A stretch of DNA of 64,000 nt. Origin: Trematomus loennbergii. Lineage: Eukaryota; Chordata; Actinopteri; Perciformes; Nototheniidae. Location of the stretch: positions 18,081,934-18,145,933 of the forward strand of contig JAAOOA010000033.1 in the NCBI GenBank assembly GCA_012861695.1. Reading direction: 5' to 3'. The translations under genes were made by a program, and so were the position numbers. Shown piece after piece: positions 1 to 12,500 of the stretch. Numbering within the stretch: the stretch's first letter is position 1; each line of letters starts with the position of its first letter. The notes beneath the pieces were generated by a model, which searched no databases, was not told the origin of the DNA, and worked only from the letters and a program-made list of their open reading frames with translations.

Positions 1-734
1 GTTGCGCCGACCACAAAGGATGTGAGGAGTCTTTTTCTAAGGCTGCTGGGGAGGAGTTGAGAAGATGGGGATCAATCCATAATCAGTCAAACTGTCCTGG
101 ACATCTCTTTTTATTAAAATGTTCCTAATCCAGAGTGGAAATAACTGATTATTACTCAGTGACTGTGTGTTTGTTGGACATAGATGGTTAATGTCTAGAC
201 TTAGCACTGACTGTGAACAATAATTCAGCTCGTCCAATAAAGCCTGATGTAATGCTCTTGGCACTCTTTTCCATCTACATCCAGGAGGCTCTGCTGACAT
301 TCCAAATGATACCTAAATATATTTTTGAAATTCAGAAGAAGGGTCTGAAGAGCTCTGTGCTGTTTGTTCATCAACAGCCCATAACAAAAGAGACATTTAG
401 AGGCATTATTGTACAGCTGTGGCAGTCCATGGTGAGGCTGATATGACTGAGTTATGAGGGGGTGTGGATGTTCAGCTGTCTACCTCCAACTACCTGTTTA
501 AGGGCCAATATGAGGGTTTTAGTGGGCGGTAGGTAGCTAGCAGTGAGGTTGCAAATCAAACCAACTGAAACCCCTCTGCTCACTCCCCTTTCTAAGTGAG
601 TTGGAAAACTAACTAACTTTGGTTTGTCCATGTTGGGCTGTTGTAGAAACATGGCGATGCCTCATGGCGGACTATATGGAAGAGGACTGCTCCCTATGTT
701 TATCTAAAGGGCTTATTCTAACTCCTTAACAAAT

Positions 735-1045
735 AGTCAGCGGTGGAATGTAACTTATTTACTCAAGTGCTGTACTTAAGTTTAACTGTTGATCATATCT
801 CAGACAAATGTTGACATGTGGCCCTAATCCTCTTCCGTACAACATTGACATGAACAAATCAACAATTATAATTACATGGTTCAGGAACGGGCCGTACTGC
901 TTAATGAGTACTCTGACTTTTTGTACTTGAAGTATACTTTGATGCCAATAGTTTTGTGCTTTTACTTGAATAACATTTGAATGCGGGACCTTTACTTGTA
1001 GAGTATTTTAAGAATGTAGTATTGATACTTTTTACTCAAGCAAGA
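735..1045 (-). repeat. dispersed 'ACTCAAGTA' fish repeat, copy 1
   Basis: The stretch carries the recurrent words TTTACTCAAGT, GTACTTAAGT, AGTACTC and TTTTACTTG. They recur at 1815-2360, 9880-10180, 19595-20110 and 57915-58450. One end reads GGTGGAATGTAACT, the mirror of the ACTTTACACCACTGG end of the copy near 20.1 kb, which sets the orientation. It is a common teleost interspersed repeat and probably a non-autonomous DNA element; I cannot assign a superfamily. Confidence 0.65.
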
Positions 1046-1814
1046 ACTTCTTCCGTTTGCTTAACTTAGTATGCACGCGAGTCAAACAAGAGTTAATTCC
1101 TATGGGAACCTCAATTTCAGTCAGACTTCAAATATGAATGAGCAATAATGTACGCTTTATACTGTATAGGTCAAACATGTCCAATGCCATTATGAACCAA
1201 TGTTAGCATCTTTGCATTTAGATATTGTTTTTTATTTCAAGCATTCAGTGAGCAAGTTTAACCAGAAGAGAGATTGTCACTTTCCTCTGTCGAGTAAACA
1301 TACCTAAAAGTTTTCACATATTTATTATCCACATCCAGAGCCCTTTAGGAAGTGGACATGTTTTGAAACTGACACACTTGAACACCTTGCTCTATGTTGC
1401 TCTGTCGATCAGCTGATCATCATCTCAAAACAGATTGGTTGAAATGTTTGACACACCCTTTGAACAAGAGGAGTCAGCAACGATACAATTTACAGGAACT
1501 CAAAAGGGATTGATTTCATGTGACATAGAAGATCAATGCTGTTTTAAAATATTATATACTGATGTTTTTATTATCATGTTAAGTTTCTTTGAGTAAGGGA
1601 AAGTAGATTTTGCCGCAGTATGGTAAAAATAATGTATTTAACAGAAATTAAATGCAGACTGGTATTTGTTAACTAATTAGTAATATGCACATGTCGCCTA
1701 TACACAGTGTTAAGTGTAATACACAGATGCATTCTTGTTCATAATAAAGAAATTAGCAAGCACATAATTGTATTTGGGTTTGTCATAGGGGTTTAACATC
1801 AATGTTATAATCAG

Positions 1815-2360
1815 TGATGGAGAGTAACTAAGTACATTTACTCAAGTACTGTACTTACTCTCCTGCAATTAAAAGGGATTATTTTAACTTTTTCCCAACT
1901 GCATTTATTTTATAGCTCTATTTACTTTAAAGATCCAGATTTGTACACACAGCCATATGAAGAACCTTTAAAATATGATGTTTGATGTAGATTAAACTAT
2001 CCAACGATATAATTAAGTAAGACCTAAAACAATTATTCTGAGACAAAGCCTTCTCCGTCGCATCTCACCATGTTCAAATCAGAATTCCAAATTCACCCTT
2101 TCAGAACCGCTATTATTATTATATTATTGGCTGCCATTTTGCTGATTGATTAGGCACTTTTTGGTGAATAAACGTGTTATAGTTCCAGCTTCGCAAAAAT
2201 TAAGTTCTGCTGCTTTTATTTTTTGTTTGTTCTGCAATGGGTACTTTTACTCCTTATACTTTAAGTATATTCTCCTCATACTTACATAATTGTTCTTGAG
2301 TACCATATTAAATGCAGTACTTTTACAGTAAAGTATTATTACTTATACTTAAGTAATAGA
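1815..2360 (-). repeat. dispersed 'ACTCAAGTA' fish repeat, copy 2
   Basis: It begins GTGATGGAGAGTAACTAAG followed by TACATTTACTCAAGTACTG, and ends in a stretch with repeated TACTTTTAC and AAGTATTATTACTT words. It belongs to the same family as the copy at 735-1045, in the same orientation. It is about 0.5 kb long, close to the length of the copies at 19.6 and 57.9 kb, so it may be nearly full length. No coding capacity is seen. Confidence 0.65.
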
Positions 2361-3496
2361 TCTGAATATTTTTCCCTCCTTTGGTTATAATGTATTTTAT
2401 GCATCTGTGAAATGAAGAACTGAAACCATCTTTCTCCACATGTTCCTGCTTTGGGCTTGGTCTCTACTTGCTGAGTAGCAGGATTTGATTTATTCCATGC
2501 ACTCACCAAATAAACTGTTAAACACATTTTACTCCTTCAATTCAATCTGTGTGAGAGGAGCTGTCTCTGAGCTCTCACACAACCTGAACACTGTCCAACC
2601 CAATGAAACTGCTCTCTTGTGCTGTGTGCGCATAAATCAGTACAGTATCAGGATATATGGTGATTATTTATAAATGCAGTTATCAATGCTAATCAGGAAG
2701 CTCTATAGATTGTACACAGGGAGAAAATACTGCAGGAAAAGCAATTACTTGGTAGTTTTTGCATTGCCTGCACAAAACATTTCCCTCCTGCTTCATGAAT
2801 CAGTCAGCGACTCCTGACTGCTCATCGTCAAATATTGACCAAACACTCCCGAAAGATCATGCAGATATCAGAAATGGACATAATCTGATCTACCAAACAA
2901 CCCCTTCTTATGATATCACACCATATAAACAAGATGGGCCTTACTTATCAGACTCCTCCTCACACACATGGAACGAAATGTGAAAATGTGAAAAACTTAC
3001 TTCTCGTAGATTGACGGCTTCAATTCCCTTAACTTTTTTGTTGAGCTGGAAGTATAAGGATACATGAATTAATGTCCAGGCAGTTGGGAGAACAAACGAG
3101 ACAGCTTTTGGAAAGAGATCTGATGAGGGATGACCCTCTGAAAGGTAGCTACACTTGAATAACAGCTCAAATTGATTGGGCTGATGATAGATGTGCTTAA
3201 AAGGTGGTACTGTAGTAAACAGAAGAAAAGGAGGGAGGGGGGAACATGTGGGGGGAGGACGACACTGCTATTATGAGCACTTTATTTTCAATTAAGCCTT
3301 CATGCTCATGCTGTAAGCTCACTTTCTGCCAATTCTGATGATGCAAGGACTTCTTGGACTGGAAATTGATTGGTTAGCAAACGTCTGCAACTTTGCTCAT
3401 TTAACGGAACACACACTTGCAGTAGAAGAAAAACATCATACAAATGTTTGTTTTTTTATAAAGGGGCAGCGGCACAAAAACAAACAAGTCTCTATA

Positions 3497-3715
3497 TACA
3501 GCTCTGAAAAAATTAAGAGAACTCTCCAAATGTTTCTTAAATCTCAATCTCTTCATGTATGGCAGCCATTCCATTCCAGTGTCTGTTGAATTGAAGTAGT
3601 TTAAAGAATAAAATGTATATTTTTTATTTTACTTTTACTCACACATACCTATAAATAGTAAAGCAAGAGAAACTGATCATTTTGCAGGGGTCCCTTCATT
3701 TCTTACAGAGCTGTA
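3497..3715. mobile_element. short MITE with TACAGCTCTG terminal inverted repeats
   Basis: The element starts TACAGCTCTGAAAAAATTAA and ends with CAGAGCTGTA, an exact inverted copy of its first ten bases. The terminal TA pairs fit a TA target duplication, as in Tc1/mariner-type elements. At 219 bp with no open frame it is a non-autonomous element. The superfamily is inferred from the TA ends only. Confidence 0.7.
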
Positions 3716-3722
3716 GAATAAA

Positions 3723-4027
3723 TTAAAGGGGCCCTATTCTGCTTTTTGGAGTTGTCCCTTTCCTGTAGTGTGTTCTATAGGTTTGTGTGCAAAAGCTAAA
3801 ATCCCAAAGTTCCCTCTAGAAGAAGTTCTCCCACACACTCCTCCCTGCCTGAAACACCTCCATTGGACTCCTTTGTTTACTTCCGTAACATAGTGACATC
3901 ACTACCTAACAATCGTGGTTTCAGACAGAGGGTGAAAAGAGGTGCTGCAGCACAGGCAGTATGAGAACACTAAAGAGCTTTTTGAACTACTAAAATGAAC
4001 CTGAATGAGCATCATATGTCCTCTTAA
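3723..4027. mobile_element. TTAA-flanked MITE, 'AGGGGCCCTATTCTGC' family
   Basis: TTAA lies at both ends (3723-3726 and 4024-4027). The left end reads AGGGGCCCTATTCTGC and the interior has CCTTTCCTGTAGTGTGTTCT. The same interior words recur at 6915-7020 and, inverted, at 44540-44640, so the family has at least three copies here. The right inverted repeat has diverged. TTAA duplication is the mark of piggyBac-type transposition; no transposase is present. Confidence 0.55.
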
Positions 4028-4769
4028 AAGGCAGCTCCAATACAACTGTCAGAAATAATTCATATTTCCTAAGGACATTTTCTGTTTCATATCTAACAAA
4101 AATTCCAGTTGCAGTCCCATATTTTCATATAACAAACTTGATCATTTCCAAGTCTCTGCCGGACCAAGGCCTCGTCAGCCAGAAGAGGAAAACACCTGTG
4201 TGTGTGTGCAGGGTCTAACACATTAGACTGCAGTATCTGAGAAGCCCTAGGGCAGTTACACCTCAATCGATTCGCCAAGGAATCCACTTTACACTTTAAT
4301 CTAATACCTCCAGGCCCTGAAAAGCTTTTAAATCTTGAGAGGAAGTCAGCTAACTAAGGAGGGTGTAAAGGAAGAAAGATTGAGAGAAAGATGTTACAGG
4401 CTGAAAGGTGTGTGAAAAACAGTGGAGAACAGCTGACTATTGACACCTCTACCAGATTCAGTAAACATTTTTCTGACTAATTTAATATCAAGTGATCTTC
4501 AATTGAGCAGATGTTCCTTTAGTACGTTTCGATCCCATTGAAATGAAAGAGGTGTTTGGTTTAGGGTGTGGCTACCTTCTGATTGACAGGTCGCTACAAC
4601 AGTGTTGTATTGTTTGCTTGTTCTTTAACCTAGTCAGTTTATGAAAGTTAGCTTTTGGTTGCCTAAAAATGTCTTACTCAGCGTTGAGTAGTATTAAGCT
4701 CCACCCTCTGATGTCACTGCTGGTTAAAACAAATCTAGATTAAAGCGGCTAAAAAGGCAAATTCAAAGC

Positions 4770-5255
4770 TTAAAGGTCCCCTATTATACTGTTTTACATC
4801 AATATATTATAGGTCTCAGATATATACAAATAATATCTCTGAAGTGTTTGGCTGAAATACCAAACAGATCACCCATTGCAGCATCCCATAAACCCCTCTG
4901 TTTCAGCCCTGTTCCAAAAGTGCTGATTCGCTGTCTGTTACTTTAGATGAAAATAAGGAGCCACTCCCCACGCCCCTGAGAGATATTTGGTTAAAAAGAA
5001 CACAATGGCGCTGTAGGAGGAGATTCAGGTGATAAGGTGGGGGGGGGGGGGGGGGGTTACCTTGGTTGGTTATTGGCTGATGGTTACACATCATAAATCG
5101 TTGACATAAATGGGCCAAAATCTGATCAGCTCATTTTCAGACAGGTTTTTATATAAATGGATCAGGACAAAAAGAGAGAGAATCTCTTTACACAGAGGGG
5201 ACTCCCGTTATAAAAGACATGAAAAAGTGGATTTTGCATACTAGGTGACCTTTAA
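4770..5255. mobile_element. TTAA-flanked MITE, 'AGGTCCCCTATTATAC' family, with G18 run
   Basis: TTAA occurs at 4770-4773 and 5252-5255. The left end AGGTCCCCTA is mirrored on the right as TAGGTGACCT. The interior carries a run of 18 consecutive G at 5039-5056. The ends resemble the 53614-54349 element (AGGTCCCATG), suggesting related piggyBac-like non-autonomous families. Confidence 0.65.
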
Positions 5256-5720
5256 AAACGGTATTCCAAAAACCAATGGGTGATGTACGATGAGTCAATC
5301 ATTTCCCATTTCCCCGCTGCTAAAAAACAGCTTGTGAATCACCACGAAACACTGATAAAAAAAGGAAACGCTCCTTAAACTTGAGGGAGAATATCTCCGG
5401 TGCCTTTTTTATACAAGTGACTCCTCTCATATGATACATATTGATTTCATTCATAGCATACAAATATTGATTGGATTCGACTTACATTTTGTTGTAGACC
5501 TTCAGAGATGCAGCTGAATGGAATCACACACACATCTTCCCTATACAGCCAGCAAAGGGTAATGCGTGCATAATGAATAAGACCACAATGACCAGAATGG
5601 TGGCAATCGTCTTGGTTACCTTATTTCCCGTTTAAATGTGACATTAACACCAACAACATGTTTTCCAGACCCATATTGTCTAAACCACTAATCAAAGGTT
5701 GAATGAAAATGACAAAACAC

Positions 5721-6562
5721 CCAACAAATGAAATGTTAGTTTCCTTTTATTGATAACAGCAAGCTGAGTAAGATTCTTTTACATTATTGCCGAGGAATGA
5801 AATGGCGTAGGAAACATATTGAGATACACTCTGGTACATTACTGCCAATTGTCTTTACATTTACACAAACATTTCACAGACCAGCCAATGACTCCGTGTT
5901 GACGTGGAATTTCTACTTTCCCTCAATAATTATGAAGAAAAACATCTATTTAAAGTCAAGTTGTGAATTTATCCATTTTCAAATATGATTTAAAAAGCAC
6001 TAAGTTCATTCCAACAATCATTATGAAAACATTGTTACAAACTTAACCAAGATGCATTCATGCGTTTTAAAATTGATCAATAGAAAAGTTCAAAATCTGA
6101 TCGAACGATGGCTTTCCATCATCTTTCCATTTCTTTACAAAGCCTGAAAATGATCTCTAGTTTTATTGTGCCCTTTTATATAAAGGCTTTACACCTGTTC
6201 ATCACTGGCTCTTCAAATATATGTAACAAAAAAGAATGGAGAACAGATATGAATTAAGGTAAGTAAGCTTAAGATGCTACAAAGAACCAGAACAACTACA
6301 TGTAATAGAATGATCAATCCATTTGCACCAAGTTTTAAAATGAACACCCTAATAAATATAGCGAACATTATGTGGAATGCATAAATTATATCTAAGAAGA
6401 ATTTTTGGAAAATGTGATGCAGAAGCAGCAACTAAATGTTTCCCAAATAGCCTTGCTGGTGACGTGATTCCTGTAGGAGGCTTTTGCATTTGAGACTCCT
6501 CCGGTGATCCTATGGAAACCTGGAATTATGTGAGCGGACGTTGAGAAGGACTACAGGTCCCA
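5721..6562 (-). other. adss2: probable adss2 3' untranslated region
   Basis: This follows the adss2 stop codon (6563-6565, minus strand). It has no repeat signature and stays unique down to a minus-strand AATAAA at 5746-5751, which would place cleavage near 5725-5735. The resulting UTR of about 0.83 kb is reasonable. The end point is inferred from the polyadenylation signal alone. Confidence 0.5.
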
Positions 6563-9500
6563 TCAAAACAGTTTGACCATGCTCTCTCTGGACTTGCCGA
6601 CTCCGGCCCACTTCACTGAAATGAGAAAGGAAAAAAAAAGGCAAGATGTGACTGGCAGGTTTGGCAAAGCGAGGAACAGTTTGGCTGTAAAGAGCATAGT
6701 TACAAACCTGGCACTTGCAGGAAGTCCTCGATGAAGCGGATGTATTTCTGTGCGTTTACCGGCAGCTCCTCGAAGCTCCGGGCGTCCTCCGTGCTGCAGC
6801 ACCAGCCGGGCAGCGTCTCGTAGTCCACGCACACCCGCGTCAACACGTCCATGTTCGCTAAAGAAGCACAACCATGACAATGAGTGGAAGATCATTGTTG
6901 ATCTACTATTACTGATTTAAACAGGCCGTAATATGCTTTCCCCTTTCCTGTAGTGTGTTATATCGGTTTGTGTGCATGTAAATGGTCTGCTAAGACTAAA
7001 ATCCCTCCAGAAGGAGTTTGTCTCTGACAACAGTCACTTTAAGTTACACTGTCGCAGTTCCAGCAGTTGGTACGCAGTGGAACGGATTACTTTTTTCTTA
7101 GTGGAAGCAAGGCGATCATTTTTAAATCAATATAGAGTTGCGTTGTTAGTTTATTTAGAAGGTAGCCGTGTTATAAGCTTCGCGTCAGGATCCTGATCAC
7201 CATGTCTGTGTTCTTTTTTCATTAATGAGCGCATCACATCTTCTACTATAAGTTCTCCATTGCTGTATTTGCACACAGAAGGCATTCGGCCTTGTAGAGA
7301 TAAGATGGCACCGGTTTCCTCAGGCTCTTTGCATCAAGTGTATTAAGAGATGACGCCCTTCTTACTTCTCAATAGTCTTAAAACCCCTCTCTTTTTGATA
7401 ATAACTGAGTTGAGCAGCCGGGGCGAGGGAGAGTGTCCTAACCTCTAAACAATCTTCAGTGCCAAAAATCAGTTTCTGTTCTCTTGACTCACCATTGAGT
7501 TCCAGTTCAATGCACCAAGGATTTCTATCACAGTATACAAGAAAGATTAGATTTAATCTAATATGGTGTGAGGCTTCTTAGTGTATTTGATACTGTTCAA
7601 AGAAAGGCACTCTGTGAAACAAATCCGGATCAGGATAAGAGCTACTTCATCAAACATCCAGCACCATAAAGGTGATAAATATACGAGGAAATGAGTGAGG
7701 CAGAGGCGGTTTTATCATTATCCTGTTCATTAGCTTAACAATTCAATGTGCTCCATTTGGCTGTGCAAGCAGAGGGAAGATAAATGCACCCTTATCTGCT
7801 GCAAAATAGATTTTTAAAGCCCAAGATTACATTTCCAGCAAGTAAAAGCTGACCGGTGTAAAATAAGACATTAAGGAGCATAAAAGCTATTCACCTTTAC
7901 CCAAGTCTAAGCAGCGCCTCTGAAAATGATAATTCCTCAGAGTATATAAGAATCCTGTCTCTGCCGTTAAAACGTTTGTGGTTGAATGTACTCTTAACTT
8001 TCCATTACAGATAGGAACATCGAGATCCACTATTTTAAAGATTGTAACATAACAGGATCATTTAGCTTCTTTTATTTATGTAAAAATAGCAAAACAATCA
8101 TTTGTTCCAGATTCTCAAATGTGCAAAGTGTTGCTGCTTTAAATTGGTTTTTAAAGGTGCTGTATCACACCAGAAAATAACATATACAAAAGGATATACA
8201 TTTATTTTATTTTACTTTGGATAAATAAGTCTGCTTAATAAAATGTTATACGTTAATATACATTTACTTTCGGCTGTGAGCTACATTTGAAGATGTAATG
8301 ATGTGTTTCAGTATCCTGTCAAATACAATTAAAACTATTTCATGTCATTTAAACAATTGATTGAAAAACTTGTATTGAATAGATACCATAATTAGATTTA
8401 GATACGTTATATTAATTGAAATAATGAGTTGGAGCCCTGCTCTCCATGAAACTCCTACTTAAGTTAATAAACTAATGCTTGTTGTCGACTGCTGACTCCA
8501 CTACTGTTTTTCTTTAATGGGCGGACAACGAGCTGGTCAATGTAACATCTAAATGGGAGGGACCTACCGGGGAAACTTAGCAGAGGTTTTCCGTCAACCT
8601 TATAGGCCACGCCCACCTGAATCTCTGGCAGCGTGTCCAAAATGTCCAGCTTCGTCAGGGCAATCCTGCGAGAAAGATTGTTTAAATTGATGACTGTAGA
8701 CGGTCAGTGTGCAGCATGGAGCTTACCAGTAACCTCAGTATTAACATAAACTGTGGGACAATTTAACACTGGGATAGTTTCTTACGCGGAGAAGCCGTTG
8801 ACCATGTGGGCGTATCTGACCAGAATCAGGTCCAGCCAACCACAGCGCCTCCTCCTGCCCGTGGTCACGCCGAACTCTCTCCCTCTGGACTGTAACAGAT
8901 CTCCAGTCTCCTGAAGGACAACAAACAACAAACACACCGTCAACTGTGAATGACAACTAGTTATGAATAACTATATTTACTTTAGAGATCCTGTTCATGC
9001 TTCCTGTTTTGACAGGTTCCTTTGTGTAGGGACAGTCAGCTGGACTTGCCGTTTTCCAGTTTACATCCTGCTTCAAATTTCACACTCACATGAGGAAGCT
9101 GCCCAGTGTCTAGTTAAAGAGCTGTCAGACTTCCCAGCAATCTTATAGATTTGAACTAACCAATGTCTGACCACCAGCTGACGCTAACCATTACAGCTTG
9201 ATGATGCCACTGAGGCCTGTTTGGCTTATGGGGTCAATCAGAATGGCTGTGACTTTGCAGCTATGGTAGCTCTGTGTGTTGTGGCCGTGTCTGTATTTTG
9301 AACGTTTTATGTTGAAAGCATTTTTGCTATTTTACTTTAGTATTCACACATTGTTTGTAATAATGTATGGTTTATGTGCGAGTAATAACTGCAATGTATT
9401 TGACACAGCCTAAATGATTTACTTACCATCTCTGCAGCACTTTCATATTTTTACACCCCAGTGGGTTCTAGTTCAGTCATATATTGTTCAGGGTTCATAC

Positions 9501-12500
9501 ACTTTTTCACCAATGATTTTCAATGACTTTTCCATGACTTCTCAATGACCTTTACCTAATTTTCCATGACCAAAATAAATTACCACTGAAATTGTTTATT
9601 TTAACATGGAACAGGAAAATAAGGTCTGCATATGAAACATGTTGTGCCTATCTAAAACTAATCAAATAGTAGGCTTACTAGCTTCTACACACTAAAGCAA
9701 CTGTAGTCAGGGATGCAAACTCATCAGGTATGAAAAGGTGACAAGGATCCGAGATTCACAAGCTACCCTGCAGTATACAAAGTCATTCAAACTAGCTGCA
9801 CCTTTACCAGCTTTGAGAACACTTTAATGATCAATCATTATAAAACATATCATATATTATTCTGAAATGGACCAATCTGCAGAATGACTACTTTTACTGT
9901 CGCTACTTTCACTATATTTGATGATAATACTTTTCTACTTTTACTTGAGGAACATTTTGAATGCAGGACTTTTACTGTAACAGAGTATTCTTACTGTACA
10001 CTCTGGTACTTCTACTTTTACTCAAGTACAAGATCTGAGTACTTCTACTTTTACTCTAGTACAAGATCTGAGTACTTCTACTTTTACTAAAGTACAAGAT
10101 CTGAGTACTTCTACTTTTACTCTAGTACAATATCTGAGTACTTCTACTTTTACTCTAGTACAATATCTATACTTATACCACCTGTTTATAGCCTATAAAA
10201 AACTATTAGAAAACGAAGGCTAAAGCTAACGTTAGCAGATAGCAGAGGTGGGGGACTCGAGTCAGACTCGAGTCGCATATTTTTTGACTTGAGACTTGCT
10301 TGACTAACATTGATAAAAGACTTGACTTGACTTTGGTATTCATGACTTGAGACTTGACTTAAGCTTGAGACAGATGACTTGAAAGGACTTGACTGTTTAA
10401 AATTAAATATTTGCGTTTGTTTTTGTAGTGAGATATTACGTTTAGTTTTTTCGAAAAACGTGATTGGGTGATTATAGCGCCGTGCGCGCAAACCTGGCAA
10501 CCCACTAGACGGCAGGAGCGTCAGTTAACATGGCAGCGGCTAGCGTTACTCCAAAATAGTGAAGTTTGGATTCAAGGATTATGTTGTCGATGACGCTAAT
10601 AAGAAGAGAACAGCGGTATGCAGGGTCTGCAGCATAAAGATCAGTGACACGACCACCACAACATCCAACTTCATTCGTCACTACAAAAAAACCCACAGAG
10701 AAAGGTGCGTGAATGTGTTGTGTTAGCTAGAAAGCTAACGTTAAGTTTAAGCTACGTTAGACTTGGTTTCAAATCGATTAAGCATTGCAAAGAGAAGACA
10801 AAACGGTAAATGAACACTAGAACCGCCAAGGGATTCATTTGTACTAACCCTGATACTGACGGGCTGTCAGGAGAGGGAGAGAGAGAGAGGAAAAGAGATG
10901 CCTCGTTTATTTCCCCTGTGTTATTATCAGAAGTTACTGTAAACTGTTGAATAATGTAGTTCATCTACTTTTAGTAGTTTGTTTAAATGTTTTAATTATG
11001 TTGTTTTTGTTTGTAGAAGTGCATCATTCCTTGATTTATTGTAAAATGAATCTGAACTTTTTGATCTGTTATGATGATAAACTGAAGCAATTTCTAAATT
11101 AACCCAATTAAGTGAGTTTTAAATCGTCCTACTTAGTTTATAAGGAAATTATGAAGAGGAACAAATTAAATGATTTGAAAATGATATCTATGTAGGTGCT
11201 GACGCTGTTGGCGGTTCTAGTGTTAACAGACATTTAAATTAAATATGTGTAATGGCAAATGCCATATATGATTTTCTTACCTGGAATTCTGCCTTTTTGA
11301 ACAGACTGATTCCTAGCTATATTGTCTGCAGTTCTAGGGTTAATATGAATCTAATATGATTGTCATCGGTCTAAATTAGATTTCAAATGATTAACTGTGT
11401 ATGTAATGAAGATCATAGTGTGGGTTAATCCATTTTCATAACCACTGTCTTTTAACTGATTTAAATGCGGAAACTGGGCTTATTCATCAGAATTTCGTAT
11501 GACTTGACCTGAGCAATGACTTGACTTGACTTGCTTGACTCTCACCACAGTGACTTGGGACTTGCTTGATACTTGTAGGTCAAGACTTGAGACTTGCTCA
11601 TGACTTGCACATGTAGGACTTACTCCCACCTCTGGCAGATAGTGACAATGTATGCTAGCTAGCTAGCTCGCTCAACGATTCCTTAAATAATATTGCGACA
11701 GAAAAACTTTTCAGTTCACATCACGCTCTGCCGCTCTGCTCTGAACACCTGAACGGCCCGTTCTAACAGCTGTTCACCAGCGGCGCAGTCTGTGCCACAG
11801 TGACTCCGCACAGTTACTGTTAACGAACGCACCGTAGATAATGTAGCTGACCCTCATCCCGGCGCAGCAGAGTTCAGCCGGCCCGACAGGCAGGAAGACT
11901 CGAGCACACAGCTCGCGCTTCATATATTAAAAAATAACACCATGCGCGTCATGATGGCACATAACAGCTCGCGACCGCAGATTATTTAGGCGATTAGATC
12001 AAATGTAAATTATATTTGACGCAATTTTAGTTACATTTCCATGACTTTTCCAAAACTTTGGGAAAAATATTGTTTTCCATAACTTTTCCAGGGCCTGGAA
12101 TTTGCATTTCCATGACTTTTCCAGGTTTTCAATGACCGTACGAACCCTGATTGTTATGAATGCATCTTTGATTTCTTAATGACTACCTTTTAAATATTTG
12201 GTTTATTTTGAAATGATTTCAGATAAAGTGAATGCTGTATGCTACTCTCTACCTGAATGTTTGTCTAAATATACCTTTCACCAGTGTGCGGAGTACGGGG
12301 GGGGTTTGGGGGAGCTCGACCCCCCCGGTTGAGAAACGCTGCTATAGACTACTGATCGTCTTGGCTTGCATCCATGAAATATTGTATAGGCCTAGTGCAT
12401 ATTGACAAATCTATCTTCGACCGGTATATTGCACAATAAACGGGAGATGGGGACCGCCCCGATTATTGACGGGTATTTCGCACACTGCTTTCACCCCAAT

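Larger units (their letters stand above)
1..5720. other. gene-poor region downstream of adss2
   Basis: I recognise no protein-coding gene here. The stretch is AT-rich and holds the interspersed repeats listed separately (about 735-1045, 1815-2360, 3497-3715, 3723-4027, 4770-5255). The short open frames in 1-3000 resemble no family I know and lack supporting splice sites. Two small minus-strand intervals (3001-3045 and 5486-5513) have good splice signals on both sides and could be exons of an unseen gene; they are discussed under findings. Confidence 0.6.
10243..11634 (+). mobile_element. hAT-type transposon remnant with 8-bp target duplication
   Basis: The left end is CAGAGGTGGGGGACT and the right end is CTCCCACCTCTG, inverted. 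A perfect 8-bp direct repeat, GCAGATAG, sits at 10235-10242 and 11635-11642. Eight-base duplications and CAGRG ends are diagnostic of the hAT superfamily. Subterminal regions are rich in ACTTGAC/GACTTG words on both sides. A coding fragment at 10562-10704 encodes a BED-type zinc finger, as hAT transposases carry at their N-terminus. The catalytic domain is missing, so the element is dead. Confidence 0.88.
9489..12149. mobile_element. outer transposon of a three-level nest (CAGGGTTC ends)
   Basis: The left end reads CAGGGTTCATACACTTTTTC, followed by repeated CCATGACTT words. The right end reads CATGACTTTTCCAGG, then CCGTACGAACCCTG, an inverted match. ATTGTT flanks both sides (9483-9488 and 12150-12155). 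CAGGG ends are hAT-like, but a six-base duplication is shorter than the usual eight, so the class is provisional. The interior is split by the 10243-11634 element and also holds a 33-bp tandem repeat. The whole lies in adss2 intron 9. Confidence 0.65.

Noticed and set aside
9884..10090. Aromatic-rich peptide with [11 protein letters not shown] repeats
   Set aside because: It is a translation of the 33-bp tandem repeat inside a transposon copy.
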